Part shown: in pieces, positions 21,755 to 31,002 of the stretch
Layout of the letters: each line of letters starts with the position of its first letter
How positions within the stretch are numbered: the stretch's first letter is position 1
Translations under genes and position numbers: made by a program
The notes under the pieces: model-generated
The model's input: only the letters and a program-made list of their open reading frames with translations
Database searches by the model: none
What the model was told of the DNA's origin: nothing
NCBI RefSeq assembly: GCF_012184425.1
Contig: NZ_VTOW01000003.1
Location: 248,001-312,000, forward strand
From: Candidatus Manganitrophus noduliformans
Lineage (GTDB): Bacteria; Nitrospirota; Nitrospiria; SBBL01; Manganitrophaceae
Direction of reading: 5' to 3'
Length of the DNA: 64,000 nucleotides

Positions 21755-22570
21755 ATGAAGAAACGTGTCGCCCCCCTCCTTTTTTTCTTGATCCTTTTTC
21801 CCGCCTTGACGCTGGAGAGGATCTCTCCCGGCGCATTCGGCGCCATCCCCCCCGTCTCATACCGCTCGCCGGTTCCCTTCGCCCCCGGCGAGCGGTTCGT
21901 TTACGATGTCCTGCTCAATGACGCCAAGGTGGGGAAGGCGGTCATGAAGGTGGAGGAAACGATCCTGCAGGGGAGGGCGGTCTACCACCTGATCTCCGAG
22001 GTGAAATCGAGCGGTTTTTTTTCCCTTCTCGTTCCGATCAACGATCGGGTGGAGTCCTACATGGATATGAAGGGCCTCTATTCGCACCGGATTGAAATCC
22101 GAAAGGAGCGGCGCAGAAAGACGGAAGAAAAGGTGGTGACCTTCGATCAGGTCGGCCATCGCGCGGTTCAGTGGAAGAACAATGAAGCGGAGACGTTCGA
22201 AATTCCTCCCCGGGTTCAAGATTCCTTGAGCTCGCTTTATTTTTTCAGAACGCAGCCGCTTCCGGAGGCCGGCGAGGAGATTTCCATCGATATCCATGAG
22301 AGCGAAAAGAACGGCAAGCTGGAGGTCCGGAGTTTATCCAGGCAGCTTGTCACGACACCCGCCGGGACCTTTCAAACGACGAAAGTCGAGACGGCCCTCC
22401 CGAAAGAAAGCCCCCTTTCAAGCAAAGGCCGCTTTTTTATCTGGTTTACGGAGGACGACAAGCGGGTTCCGGTCTTGATGCAGACCGAGAGCAAGCGGGG
22501 GGTGATCACGGTGCTTCTCTCCTCGCAACGGGAAGGGAAGGCGCCTTCTCTCACCGCCGAAGCCTTTTGA
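21755..22570 (+). CDS. DUF3108 domain exported protein
   Basis: A 271-residue protein with a signal peptide (VAPLLFFLILFPALTL) followed by the DUF3108 pattern PFAPGERFVYDVLLNDAKVG. It is predicted periplasmic, mostly beta. Function in the family is not established. GGAAGGAAG precedes ATG 21755; the in-frame ATG at 21701 would spoil the signal peptide. It converges with the tesA-type gene. Confidence 0.75.
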   Translation: MKKRVAPLLFFLILFPALTLERISPGAFGAIPPVSYRSPVPFAPGERFVYDVLLNDAKVGKAVMKVEETILQGRAVYHLISEVKSSGFFSLLVPINDRVESYMDMKGLYSHRIEIRKERRRKTEEKVVTFDQVGHRAVQWKNNEAETFEIPPRVQDSLSSLYFFRTQPLPEAGEEISIDIHESEKNGKLEVRSLSRQLVTTPAGTFQTTKVETALPKESPLSSKGRFFIWFTEDDKRVPVLMQTESKRGVITVLLSSQREGKAPSLTAEAF

Positions 22571-22598
22571 TCTCCCCTCCCCCTTTCTGGCCCTTCTC

Positions 22599-23249
22599 TT
22601 ATTTGTTCAGCAACGGTTTGATGATCGGCCAGATTCGATCGACGATGACGCGATAACCCTGCCCCGTCGGATGGATGCCGTCGGCCTGGTTGAGATTCGA
22701 TTGCGCGGCGACCCCGTCTAAGAAAAATGGGATCAATGTCAGTCGGTATCGCGCGGCGAGTCTCGGAAAAATCTTCTCAAACCCTTCCGTATACTCCTTC
22801 CCATAATTGGGCGGCATCTTCATCCCGGCTAAAATCACCTCCACCCCGGCTTCCTGGAGGCGCTCGATGATGCCGGCAAGGTTTTTTTCGGTTTGAATCA
22901 GGTCGAGCCCGCGCAGTCCGTCATTGGCGCCAAGCTCCAAAATGACGATCTCCGGCCGGCTTCGTAGGACCCAATCGACCCGGCGGAGTCCCCCCGCGGT
23001 CGTCTCCCCGCTCACCCCCGAATTGATGACCCGATAAGAAAAGCCGGCCTCTTTCAACTTTTCCTCCAGCACCGCCGGGTACCCTTCGCTCGCCGCGACC
23101 CCCAGGCCGGCCGTGAGGCTGTCGCCGAAGGCGACGATCACCCGCTCCCGTTCCTGCGCATGGGCCGCAAAGAAGGGGCTCCTTCCGGGATCATCCGCCG
23201 TCCCGAGAAGAAAAAAAACCAGTAAAAATAAAACGATCCCTTGCTTCAA
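22599..23249 (-). CDS. tesA: TesA-type SGNH lysophospholipase/thioesterase
   Basis: Periplasmic SGNH-family esterase (acyl-CoA thioesterase I / lysophospholipase L1 / arylesterase). A signal peptide ends near AHAQ. Block I is FGDSLTAGLG with the nucleophile Ser, block II is SGVSGETT, block III is GANDGLRG and block V is DGIHPTGQGY. Length is 216 residues. In E. coli tesA is divergent from ybbA. Here the same divergent orientation is kept, but a nine-gene chemosensory operon separates it from the ybbAP-type genes at 32.2 kb. Confidence 0.9.
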   Translation of the reverse strand: MKQGIVLFLLVFFLLGTADDPGRSPFFAAHAQERERVIVAFGDSLTAGLGVAASEGYPAVLEEKLKEAGFSYRVINSGVSGETTAGGLRRVDWVLRSRPEIVILELGANDGLRGLDLIQTEKNLAGIIERLQEAGVEVILAGMKMPPNYGKEYTEGFEKIFPRLAARYRLTLIPFFLDGVAAQSNLNQADGIHPTGQGYRVIVDRIWPIIKPLLNK

Positions 23250-23369
23250 CTCTCCTCCCTCTTTCCGAAACTTGCTTTTCTGCGACTTTCAAAAAATTAT
23301 TTTGTCATAAACAGGGCGATTGATCAAGTTTGTATCGGTAAGTGAATTCATGTTGTCTAATCGTATTCC

Positions 23370-23397
23370 TTGACGGAATGAAAAGATGTGCTAGATT
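23370..23397 (+). promoter_or_regulatory. sigma70-like promoter of the chemosensory operon
   Basis: TTGACG (23370-23375) and TAGATT (23392-23397) are separated by 16 bases, about 55 bases before cheY. It is the only good candidate in the tesA-cheY divergent gap. Confidence 0.45.
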
Positions 23398-23451
23398 TCA
23401 TTACTGTGACGATCGGAAAGTTGACTGCGGAGAGAAAAAGGGAGGGAGATC

Positions 23452-23823
23452 GTGGGACGAAAGAAGATTTTGTTGGTGGATGACGCCAGCACCATCCTGA
23501 TGATGGAGAAGATGATCCTGGCGAAGGGGGGATACGATCTGGTGACCGCCAAAGACGGCCGGGAGGCGGTCGAAAAAGCGGCGGCGGAGCGGCCCGATCT
23601 GATCCTCATGGATGTGATGATGCCGAATATGACCGGATTCGAGGCCTGTGTGCAGCTCCGGCAGAGTGATGCGACCCGATCGACCCCGATTATCCTGGTT
23701 ACGACGCGGGGGGAAGAAGGAAACGTCGAAAAAGGCTATCAAAGCGGGTGCACCGATTATGTGACGAAGCCGATCAACGGCGTCGAGTTGATGTCGAAGG
23801 TCAAGACATATCTGGGCGAGTAG
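23452..23823 (+). CDS. cheY: CheY-like single-domain response regulator
   Basis: Stand-alone receiver domain of 123 residues. Acidic pocket DD at residues 10-11, phospho-acceptor Asp54 in LILMDVMMPN, the conserved Thr in ILVTTRGEE and Lys in VTKPING are all present. It starts at GTG 23452 with GGAGG upstream. As the first gene of the chemosensory operon it is the probable phosphorylation target of the CheA encoded downstream. Whether its output is flagellar, pilus-based or other cannot be told, since no motility genes are in the window. Confidence 0.9.
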   Translation: MGRKKILLVDDASTILMMEKMILAKGGYDLVTAKDGREAVEKAAAERPDLILMDVMMPNMTGFEACVQLRQSDATRSTPIILVTTRGEEGNVEKGYQSGCTDYVTKPINGVELMSKVKTYLGE

Positions 23824-23839
23824 CGCAGGGAGGATTCGG

Positions 23840-24610
23840 ATGGGCGAAGAGGAGAAGGGTGGAGAGGGATATGTCTGGAAGGTTCATGAAGAAACGCGCC
23901 GTTTTGCCAAGGACCTTCTGACGGAGAACGAGCGGCTCCGCAACCTGGTGGCGGGGCTGCAAAAAGAGAGGCGGGATTCCGAGGAGGCGCTTTCGACGAT
24001 GCGGGCCGAGATCGAGCATCGTCGAAGGGAAGAAGAGGCCCTGAAGCGTCAAATGGCCGAGATTCGGGAGGAGAACCACAGCTTTTCCCAAAAATACCTG
24101 GAGGTCGAGGTTCAGAATTCCAACCTCGCCAATCTCTATGTGGCCAGTTACCGCCTGCATGGGACGTTGGACCGGAGGGAGATTCTCAGCTCCGTCCAGG
24201 AGATCATCATCAATCTGGTCGGTTGCGAGGAATTTGCGATCTTCGACCTGGATGACGGGGGAATGCTTACGTTGACCGCCTCGATGGGGATTGATACGGC
24301 GCGCTACGGGCGCATTCCGGTCGGGGAGGGGAAGATCGGCGAGACGGTCAGGGCCGGGGAAATTTATCTCGCCAAGGAGAACGGGGCGGACCCCGCTGCC
24401 TCCGACCGGACCCCGCTGATCGCCTGCATTCCGTTAAAGGTGGAGGGAAAGGTGACCGGCGTGATCGCTATTTTCAGGCTGCTCCAACATAAAACGGCGT
24501 TGGAAGCGATCGATCAGGAGATGTTCGATCTTCTGGCAACCCACGCCGCCATGTCCCTCTATTGCGCGGGCCTTCACGCGCGAGTGGCCGCGGGGGTGAG
24601 GGGGGCGTGA
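23840..24610 (+). CDS. coiled-coil GAF-domain protein
   Basis: A 256-residue cytoplasmic protein with an N-terminal coiled coil (about residues 15-90, Glu/Arg heptads) and one GAF domain (about 105-245, LDRREILSSVQEIIINLVG to DLLATHAAMSLY). No catalytic output domain is visible. GGGAGG precedes ATG 23840, and the gene lies 16 bases after cheY. Its stop overlaps the cheD GTG (GTGA). The position suggests a soluble ligand sensor or scaffold for the CheA/CheD array, but that is inference. Confidence 0.75.
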   Translation: MGEEEKGGEGYVWKVHEETRRFAKDLLTENERLRNLVAGLQKERRDSEEALSTMRAEIEHRRREEEALKRQMAEIREENHSFSQKYLEVEVQNSNLANLYVASYRLHGTLDRREILSSVQEIIINLVGCEEFAIFDLDDGGMLTLTASMGIDTARYGRIPVGEGKIGETVRAGEIYLAKENGADPAASDRTPLIACIPLKVEGKVTGVIAIFRLLQHKTALEAIDQEMFDLLATHAAMSLYCAGLHARVAAGVRGA

Positions 24611-25104
24611 GTGGAAGCGCCGGCCGCCCCGCCGGCAGAGAGGCGCAGGGCGGGCGCTTGAAGGTCTATCTCCATCCCGGACAGTTTCGTGTCTCCTCCG
24701 AGCCGGCTGCGGTGACGACGATTTTGGGATCATGCGTGGCGGTCTGTCTCTGGGATCCTCTGTTGAAGGTCGGCGGAATCAACCATTATCTCCTCCCCCA
24801 CTGGGCGGGGGGTGTCGCCGCGTCGTTTCGATACGGCAATGTGGCGGTGCAGTGCCTCATTGAAAGTCTGCTCTCCCTCGGATGCGTGAAGGAGCGGCTG
24901 GTGGCCAAGCTCTTCGGAGGGGCTTGCGTCATCGAGGCTTTTAAAGAGGGTGAGAACCATCTCGGAATGAAGAACGTCGGGGTCGCCCGAAGGCTTTTAG
25001 AAGAAGCGGGGATAGGAATCATCGGGGAAGATGTGGGGGGGCGGTATGGCCGCAAATTGATCTTCCAGACCGATGACGGCGTTGTCTGGGTGAAATCGCT
25101 ATAA
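24607..25104 (+). CDS. cheD: chemoreceptor glutamine deamidase CheD
   Basis: Deamidates or demethylates receptor glutamines and tunes CheA signalling. The catalytic set Thr37, Cys43 and His60 is present in VTTILGSCVAVCLWD and GGINHYLLP, with the same 17-residue Cys-His and 6-residue Thr-Cys spacing as Thermotoga CheD. I chose GTG 24607, which overlaps the stop of the GAF gene, over an earlier ATG that lies deep inside that gene. Length is 165 residues. No cheC partner is in the cluster. Confidence 0.88.
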   Translation: MSGSAGRPAGREAQGGRLKVYLHPGQFRVSSEPAAVTTILGSCVAVCLWDPLLKVGGINHYLLPHWAGGVAASFRYGNVAVQCLIESLLSLGCVKERLVAKLFGGACVIEAFKEGENHLGMKNVGVARRLLEEAGIGIIGEDVGGRYGRKLIFQTDDGVVWVKSL

Positions 25105-25113
25105 GAGGGATCG

Positions 25114-26790
25114 ATGGAACGAGAGCCGAAAGAGATGAGTCCCGAGGATATCACCCTGGAAATGGTTCTGAAGACCTTTCTGGTCGAGGCGGAGGAGAAT
25201 CTCTCCAAGATGGAGGAGTTGTTGATCACGCTCGAAACGGAGCCGGAGAATGACGAACTCTTTCACACGATCTTTCGGATGGCGCACACATTGAAGGGGA
25301 ATGCGTCAAGCCTCGGCTTCGTCCAGACGGCCGAGTCGGCTCACGTCGTCGAGGATCTTCTTCAGCGGTTGAGAAACCGGACGCTTCCAGTCCATGATCG
25401 GCTGATCAGTCTGCTGCTGCAAGCCGTTGATTATCTCCGGCGGATCGTCATCGAGGAAACCGAAGCCGGAACGGTCTCTTCGGCGGCCCTCAATTTTTTT
25501 CGGCGACTTCCATTGGCGGCCGTGGAAGGAGAAGAGATCCCTGTCGACGCTCCGACGCAGGATCGCCGCAAGGAGCCGGGAAGAAGGGAAGGGGATCGCC
25601 ATTTTACGAATGAACGGACCAAGACCCTCCGAATCGACATCGATCGATTAGACCGGCTGTTGAATCTTGCCGGCGAGGTTGCGATTGCCCAGGGACGCCT
25701 CGGACAGTTGCTGGAATGGAAAGGGAGAAGAGAGGATCTCCTGGAAGCGCATCAGGAGGCGAACCGCCTTTTCATCGACCTGCAGGAGCAGGTGATGAAG
25801 ATTCGAATGGTTCCGGTCGGCCCGATCTTTCGACCGCATCTGAGGACTGTCCGGGATGTCGCCAGAGCCCATGGGAAAAGCGCCCGCCTCAGCCTGGAAG
25901 GGGAGGAGGTGGAGGTCGACACCACCGTGATCGAGCATTTGAAAGATCCGCTGGTTCACATGATCCGGAACGCCCTCGACCATGGGATTGAGCCGCCCGA
26001 CCGGAGAAAAGCGCTCGGAAAAGATCCATGCGGCCGCCTGGTCCTTCGCGCCTTCCATGACGCGGGAAGCATCGTGATCCAACTCGAAGACGACGGGGCG
26101 GGACTCAACCGGCGGCGGATCATCGAGAAGGCCCTCTCGAAAGGGATGATCGCGAGCGCGGAGGGGCTGTCGGACGAGGAGGTTTACCGGTTCATCTTCG
26201 AGCCCGGGTTCTCCACCGCGGAAGCGGTGACCGATCTCTCCGGACGGGGGGTCGGGATGGATGTCGTCAAACGAAACATTGATGCCTTGCGCGGATCGAT
26301 CTCGGTCGAGAGCAACGAGGGGAAGGGGACGACGATTACCTTTCGGCTCCCGCTGACCCTGGCGATCATCGAAGGGTTCGCGGTGGGGGTCGGCTCCGAG
26401 ACCTATATCCTTCCCCTCGAGGCGGTCACGGAATGTGTGGAGCTGCCGAGGGAGGAGAGCGTCCATCCGAACGGCGACGGCGTGATCTCCCTTCGCGGGA
26501 GGCCGCTTCCCTATCTGCATCTTCGGAGTCTGTTCCATCTGGGGGGAAGCCCTCCCCGCCGGCAGAGCGTGGTGGTTGTGAATTCGGGAGGGAAGGAGGC
26601 CGGTTTGGTGGTCGATCTCCTCCACGGCGAGATGCAGGCGGTGATCAAATCGTTGGGAAAACTTTTTCATGGCCTTCCGGGGATCTCCGGCTCGACGATT
26701 TTAGGAGACGGACGGGTGGCGCTGATTTTGGATGTGCCGGGATTGCTGCGTGAGGCGGTGAAACGCCGACCGGAGAGAATCGCCGGGTAA
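25114..26790 (+). CDS. cheA: chemotaxis histidine kinase CheA lacking P2
   Basis: Central kinase of the chemosensory array, 558 residues. P1 carries the phospho-accepting His58 in MAHTLKGNASS. P3 dimerisation starts near residue 178 (IDRLDRLLNLAGEVAI), P4 ATPase follows with HMIRNALDHGIE, EDDGAGL and GRGVGMDVV, and P5 is a CheW-like domain (about 420-555). Only a basic linker of roughly 45 residues separates P1 from P3, so the CheY/CheB-binding P2 domain is absent. It lies 9 bases after cheD. Confidence 0.93.
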   Translation: MEREPKEMSPEDITLEMVLKTFLVEAEENLSKMEELLITLETEPENDELFHTIFRMAHTLKGNASSLGFVQTAESAHVVEDLLQRLRNRTLPVHDRLISLLLQAVDYLRRIVIEETEAGTVSSAALNFFRRLPLAAVEGEEIPVDAPTQDRRKEPGRREGDRHFTNERTKTLRIDIDRLDRLLNLAGEVAIAQGRLGQLLEWKGRREDLLEAHQEANRLFIDLQEQVMKIRMVPVGPIFRPHLRTVRDVARAHGKSARLSLEGEEVEVDTTVIEHLKDPLVHMIRNALDHGIEPPDRRKALGKDPCGRLVLRAFHDAGSIVIQLEDDGAGLNRRRIIEKALSKGMIASAEGLSDEEVYRFIFEPGFSTAEAVTDLSGRGVGMDVVKRNIDALRGSISVESNEGKGTTITFRLPLTLAIIEGFAVGVGSETYILPLEAVTECVELPREESVHPNGDGVISLRGRPLPYLHLRSLFHLGGSPPRRQSVVVVNSGGKEAGLVVDLLHGEMQAVIKSLGKLFHGLPGISGSTILGDGRVALILDVPGLLREAVKRRPERIAG

Positions 26791-27038
26791 GTGAACACGC
26801 ACGCGCGTCGCATTCCCCGCCCCCTGGGGGCGAGGGTTAGACGCGCGAATACAAATAGAATTTTCTCCTTTCGGTCGAAGATGGCTTCGCGATGTGAGTA
26901 GAAGTACTTCGTACCCGATTTATAACTGCACATTCCCCGCTGCTTGCGGCGGGGAGCTTCAATGGAGGTGGCTCCGGGCCGCTGATGAACGGTCTTCCGT
27001 TGTACGGTTTTTCTTAACGCCCTTTGCAGGAGGTAGAG
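26791..27038. other. intergenic region with two hairpins inside the che operon
   Basis: About 250 bases without a gene between cheA and the MCP gene. It carries CCCCGCCCCCTGGGGGCGAGG (around 26817-26837) and a CCCCGCTGC/GCGGCGGGG stem (26935-26954), both looking like small repeat units rather than genes. They could reduce read-through or mRNA decay, giving the receptor a different level from CheA. Confidence 0.5.
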
Positions 27039-28691
27039 ATGTTTAAAGATATGACGGTGAAATCGAAAGTGATCCTTTTGCCCATCCTGGCGACCGTCGC
27101 TTTTGTCATCATGATTCTTGTCGTCCTCTTCATGGGGAACAAGAACAGAGCGCTGTTTGATCGAATCGAGACCGGCTACTATCCCGCATTGCGATTGAGC
27201 CAGGAGCTGCAGAAGTCGTTTGGCGCGCTTCATCTCGTCTTGGAAGAGGTCGTCACGGCCGGAAAAATCGAGGAGCTCAAAACCGCCGAAGCGATTCAAG
27301 ATGAATTGATCAAGAAGCTGGAGAGCGGGAAGCAAAATCGGGAGATCGCGGCGTCCGAGATAGAACGGATGATCGGGATGTTCCAGGACTATTATTCCGA
27401 AGCGCGACAGGCCGCGCTGCAAGGGAGGGGAAGGGGCGCTTTCCCCGACGCGGTCAAGGCAAAATACGACGACCTGGCCGAGAAACTAAACACCGTCATC
27501 CGCCAGAATGAATCGGTCATCTCCGCCGCGTTCGTTCAGGCCGACAATAATGAGCGGATGTTGATGGTGATCATCGCCATCATCAGCTTCGTCTGCGTGG
27601 TCTGTCTGGCGGGACTGTCGATCGCCCTCATCATCTCTTTTACCACCCCCCTCGGCCGGGCGGTGGATGTCGCCAATCAGGTGGCCCAGGGCGAGATGAC
27701 GGCCCGAATCGACGTCACCTCGAAAGACGAGGTCGGGCAGCTCCTGCTTGCCTTGGATGTCATGATTTCGAAATTCAGACAGATCATCACGCAGGTCCGG
27801 AGTCAAGCCGATTCCCTGACCTCCGCCTCGTCGCAGGTCTCCGCTTCGTCGCAGGGGGTGTCGAAGGGGACGAGCGAGCAGGCCGCGTCGGTGGAAGAGG
27901 TCACTTCCAGTCTGGAGGAGATGAGCGCCTCCATCACGCAGAACGCCGACAACTCCCGGCAGATGGAGCAGATGGCGGTCAAAGGGGCGAAGGATGCCGA
28001 GGAGAGCGGAAAGGCGGTGACGGAAACGGTCGACGCGATGAAGGAGATCGCGGAGAAGGTCTCGGTGATCGAAGAGATCGCTTATCAGACGAACCTGCTT
28101 GCCCTGAATGCGGCGATCGAGGCGGCGCGGGTCGGAGAGCATGGAAGAGGGTTCGCCGTGGTGGCGACCGAGGTCAGAAAGCTGGCGGAGCGAAGCCAGA
28201 CGGCGGCGGAGGAGATCGGGAAGGTGGCCGGCTCCAGCGTCAAGATGGCGGAGCGCGCGGGAGAGATGCTCTCCGCGCTGGTTCCTTTGATCCGGAAAAC
28301 GGCGGAGTTGGTCCAAGAGGTGGCGGCGGCCTCCCGGGAGCAATCGTCGGGGGTGATGCAGATCAACAAGGCGATGGGACAGGTCGACCAGGTGACCCAG
28401 CGCAATGCCGCGGCGGCGGAGGAGCTTTCGAGCACGGCGGAGGAGATGTCTTCTCAGGCGATTGCATTGCAACAGCTGATGGCCTACTTCCGGTTCGGAA
28501 AAGACGAGATGGGGGAACAACGCCAGGATCTCATCGAAACGGCTCCGGCGCATGAGAGGGAGGAGCTCCTGTTACAGGAAGCGAAGGACAGGGCCGCTTC
28601 ACTCGCGGGGGTGAAGGAGGGAAGGCGAAGCGAGGAGGGAAACGGTGCGACCCCTGCGGAAGAGCACGATCATGAATTCAAGCGTTTCTAA
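27039..28691 (+). CDS. methyl-accepting chemotaxis protein
   Basis: Inner-membrane chemoreceptor of 550 residues. TM1 is about residues 9-31 ([20 protein letters not shown]). A helical periplasmic sensor of the four-helix-bundle type follows to about 182, then TM2 ([20 protein letters not shown]), a HAMP domain and the MA signalling domain. The hairpin tip reads [17 protein letters not shown] then [11 protein letters not shown], where His replaces the usual Gln. No CheR-tethering NWETF-like pentapeptide is present. GGAGGT precedes ATG 27039. Confidence 0.92.
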   Translation: MFKDMTVKSKVILLPILATVAFVIMILVVLFMGNKNRALFDRIETGYYPALRLSQELQKSFGALHLVLEEVVTAGKIEELKTAEAIQDELIKKLESGKQNREIAASEIERMIGMFQDYYSEARQAALQGRGRGAFPDAVKAKYDDLAEKLNTVIRQNESVISAAFVQADNNERMLMVIIAIISFVCVVCLAGLSIALIISFTTPLGRAVDVANQVAQGEMTARIDVTSKDEVGQLLLALDVMISKFRQIITQVRSQADSLTSASSQVSASSQGVSKGTSEQAASVEEVTSSLEEMSASITQNADNSRQMEQMAVKGAKDAEESGKAVTETVDAMKEIAEKVSVIEEIAYQTNLLALNAAIEAARVGEHGRGFAVVATEVRKLAERSQTAAEEIGKVAGSSVKMAERAGEMLSALVPLIRKTAELVQEVAAASREQSSGVMQINKAMGQVDQVTQRNAAAAEELSSTAEEMSSQAIALQQLMAYFRFGKDEMGEQRQDLIETAPAHEREELLLQEAKDRAASLAGVKEGRRSEEGNGATPAEEHDHEFKRF

Positions 28692-28732
28692 TAAAGGAAG
28701 TGCGGTAACAACACCAAGCAAGGAGGTATGAA

Positions 28733-29542
28733 ATGTTAAACACAGGGATGAATATGGCCATGACGAGCAGCTACGACATGCTGCTGGTCGTTCTTTCAAT
28801 TGTCGTTGCCATCGTGGCATCGTACACGGCGTTGAACCTCGCCGGGCGGGTCACGGCGGCGCAGGGAGGGTCGCGCACCGTATGGTTGCTGGGAGGGGCC
28901 ACTGCGATGGGAATCGGCATCTGGTCGATGCATTTCATCGGCATGCTTGCCTTCAGCCTTCCGGTTCCGATTTCGTATGACATCGGAATTACGATCTTTT
29001 CGATGATCGCGGCGATCATCGCCTCGGCGATCGCCCTCTTTATCGTCAGCCGCAATGAGATGGGGCTTACCCAGTTGCTGCTCGGCGGGGTTTTGATGGG
29101 GGTCGGAATCGGGGTCATGCACTACTCCGGGATGTGGGCGGTGCGGGTCGATGCGACCGTTTCGTATGATCCGGTTTTTTTCCTTCTCTCCGTCGTCATC
29201 GCCGTGGTGGTGTCGGTTGTCGCCCTCTGGCTCTCTTTCCATCTGCGTAACGAGACGGGGGGGATCGGGTTGCTTCAAAAGGGAATCAGCGCCTTCGTGA
29301 TGGGGGGGGCGATCGTCGGACTCCATTATACGGCGATGATGGCGTCGAATTTCATGCCGACCGCCTCCTCGGCGACCGCGTCGGCGGCCTCCGCGACGGG
29401 GATGAACAGCTCCTCGCTGGCATGGGGGGTCGGCATTGCGACCCTGCTTGTCCTCGGGCTGGCGTTGATCAGCTCCATGATGAGCCAGCGAATGTCGGTC
29501 GGCCCGGTCGGCATTCCGAAAGAAGCCCGGCCGGCCCGTTAA
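28733..29542 (+). CDS. MHYT-domain membrane protein
   Basis: A 269-residue integral membrane protein with about seven transmembrane segments and the three characteristic repeats: WSMHFIGM near residue 65, GVMHYSGM near 127 and GLHYTAMM near 200. MHYT domains have been proposed to bind copper and sense O2, CO or NO, and are normally fused to GGDEF/EAL or kinase outputs. Here the domain stands alone with only a short hydrophilic tail. The ribosome binding site is a perfect AAGGAGGT. It sits between the MCP and cheW, so a role as accessory redox/gas sensor for the array is plausible but inferred. Confidence 0.85.
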   Translation: MLNTGMNMAMTSSYDMLLVVLSIVVAIVASYTALNLAGRVTAAQGGSRTVWLLGGATAMGIGIWSMHFIGMLAFSLPVPISYDIGITIFSMIAAIIASAIALFIVSRNEMGLTQLLLGGVLMGVGIGVMHYSGMWAVRVDATVSYDPVFFLLSVVIAVVVSVVALWLSFHLRNETGGIGLLQKGISAFVMGGAIVGLHYTAMMASNFMPTASSATASAASATGMNSSSLAWGVGIATLLVLGLALISSMMSQRMSVGPVGIPKEARPAR

Positions 29543-29569
29543 CACTTTCTGGCGAGGAAGGACAAAATC

Positions 29570-30097
29570 GTGAATCAGATGACCCATCAGATGCAGTACC
29601 TGACCTTCCATCTGTCCGGAGAGGAATATGCGATCGATATTCTCCAGGTGAAGGAGATTATCGAATATGACGCTCTGACGAAGGTTCCGATGACCCCTCC
29701 CTGGGTGCGGGGGGTCATCAACCTTCGGGGGAGCGTGGCGGCGGTGATCGACCTGGCGGTGAAGTTCGGACACCCGGAGAGCCCGGTCGGCAAGCGGACC
29801 TGTATCGTGATCGTCGAGGTCGATCTGGGAGGGGAGCGTTCGGTCATGGGGATCATGGCCGATGCCGTCAGCCAGGTGATGGCGTTCTCTCCCGAGCAGG
29901 TGACCCCGCCGCCGGCCTTCGGAACCAAGATCCGAACCGATTATTTGAAAGGGATGGGGAAGGCCGGGAAGAAATTCGTTTTGATTTTGGATGCCGACCG
30001 CGTTTTATCCGCCGACGAGCTGCAGGTGGTGGCGTCGCTCCAGGAAGCGGCCGGGTCCGATCCGCGTCCTGCTGAAGAGCGCGAGCCGGGACGGTGA
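29570..30097 (+). CDS. cheW: chemotaxis coupling protein CheW
   Basis: Adaptor linking CheA to receptors, 175 residues. The CheW fold is evident from QYLTFHLSGEEYAIDILQVKEI, RGVINLRGSVAAVIDL and FVLILDADRVLS. It starts at GTG 29570 with AAGGA upstream. Its TGA stop shares one base with the cheR ATG, so cheR is coupled. Confidence 0.93.
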   Translation: MNQMTHQMQYLTFHLSGEEYAIDILQVKEIIEYDALTKVPMTPPWVRGVINLRGSVAAVIDLAVKFGHPESPVGKRTCIVIVEVDLGGERSVMGIMADAVSQVMAFSPEQVTPPPAFGTKIRTDYLKGMGKAGKKFVLILDADRVLSADELQVVASLQEAAGSDPRPAEEREPGR

Positions 30098-31002
30098 TGA
30101 AAGAGGAAGAGAGGCCGGCGCGGGAGCGGATCGCTCTTCGGCCGATGACGGATCGGGAATTTTCTCTCTTTCAGGAGCTGATTTACAAAGAGGCCGGCAT
30201 TTACCTCTCTTCAGTCAAAAACACGCTGCTGGCCGGTCGATTGACCCGCCGGCTCCGGGAGCTCGGCCTCCCCTCCTTCGAGGCTTACTACCGCTTCGTC
30301 CTTCAAGAGGGGGAAGCGGAGCGAATTCTCCTTCTCGACGCCGTCACCACCAACGAGACCCATTTCTTCCGCGAGCCGGGACAATTCGAGTTTCTCGAAC
30401 GGCGGCTTCTGCCGGAGTGGTCCCGCGAGGGGGAGTCGGGACGGCGGCCCCGAAAGATCCGGGTTTGGAGCGCCGGCTGCTCCACCGGGGAGGAACCCTA
30501 CTCCCTCGCGATGAGTCTGCTGCTTCAATTCCCGTTCACTTCCGGGTGGCGGATCGAAGTCTTGGCGACCGATCTCTCCACCCGCGCGCTGGAGCGGGCC
30601 CGGAAGGGGGTCTGGCCGATCGAAAAGGCGAAGGAGATCCCGCCCCGCTATCTTCAACCCTTTATGTTGAGGGGGACCGGAAGCCAAGAGGGGAAAATCA
30701 AAGCCGGCCCGGAGATCCGCTCCATCGTTCAATTCGAGCGGCTCAATCTCAACGAAGAAGTCTATCCCACCTCAGGACCGCTGGACCTCATTTTTTGCCG
30801 GAACGTTCTCATCTATTTTGACGCCGAATCGAAACGCCGCGTCATCGACCGCTTGCTCCGCGCGCTCTCGCCGACGGGGTATCTCTTTATCGGTCATGCG
30901 GAGAGCCTCACCGGACTGGCCGATCGCGTCCGGAGCGTCCTCCCGACGGTCTACGTGAAGGGGGGAGGTCGGGGGAATGCCGAATGGAGCCGAAAACCAT
31001 GA
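30097..31002 (+). CDS. cheR: chemoreceptor methyltransferase CheR
   Basis: SAM-dependent glutamate methyltransferase of receptors, about 301 residues. The N-terminal helical domain ([20 protein letters not shown]) and the SAM-binding [15 protein letters not shown] near residue 125 are intact, as is CRNVLIYFD near 230. It overlaps cheW by one base and cheB by 19 bases. Confidence 0.95.
   Translation: MKEEERPARERIALRPMTDREFSLFQELIYKEAGIYLSSVKNTLLAGRLTRRLRELGLPSFEAYYRFVLQEGEAERILLLDAVTTNETHFFREPGQFEFLERRLLPEWSREGESGRRPRKIRVWSAGCSTGEEPYSLAMSLLLQFPFTSGWRIEVLATDLSTRALERARKGVWPIEKAKEIPPRYLQPFMLRGTGSQEGKIKAGPEIRSIVQFERLNLNEEVYPTSGPLDLIFCRNVLIYFDAESKRRVIDRLLRALSPTGYLFIGHAESLTGLADRVRSVLPTVYVKGGGRGNAEWSRKP

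Noticed and set aside
26817-26954. Riboswitch or small RNA in the cheA-MCP gap
   Set aside because: The hairpins are simple GC-rich stems resembling intergenic repeats; no known riboswitch core was recognised.
27486-28553. 355-residue minus-strand frame opposite the MCP gene
   Set aside because: Arg/Leu/His-rich shadow of the conserved MCP signalling domain.
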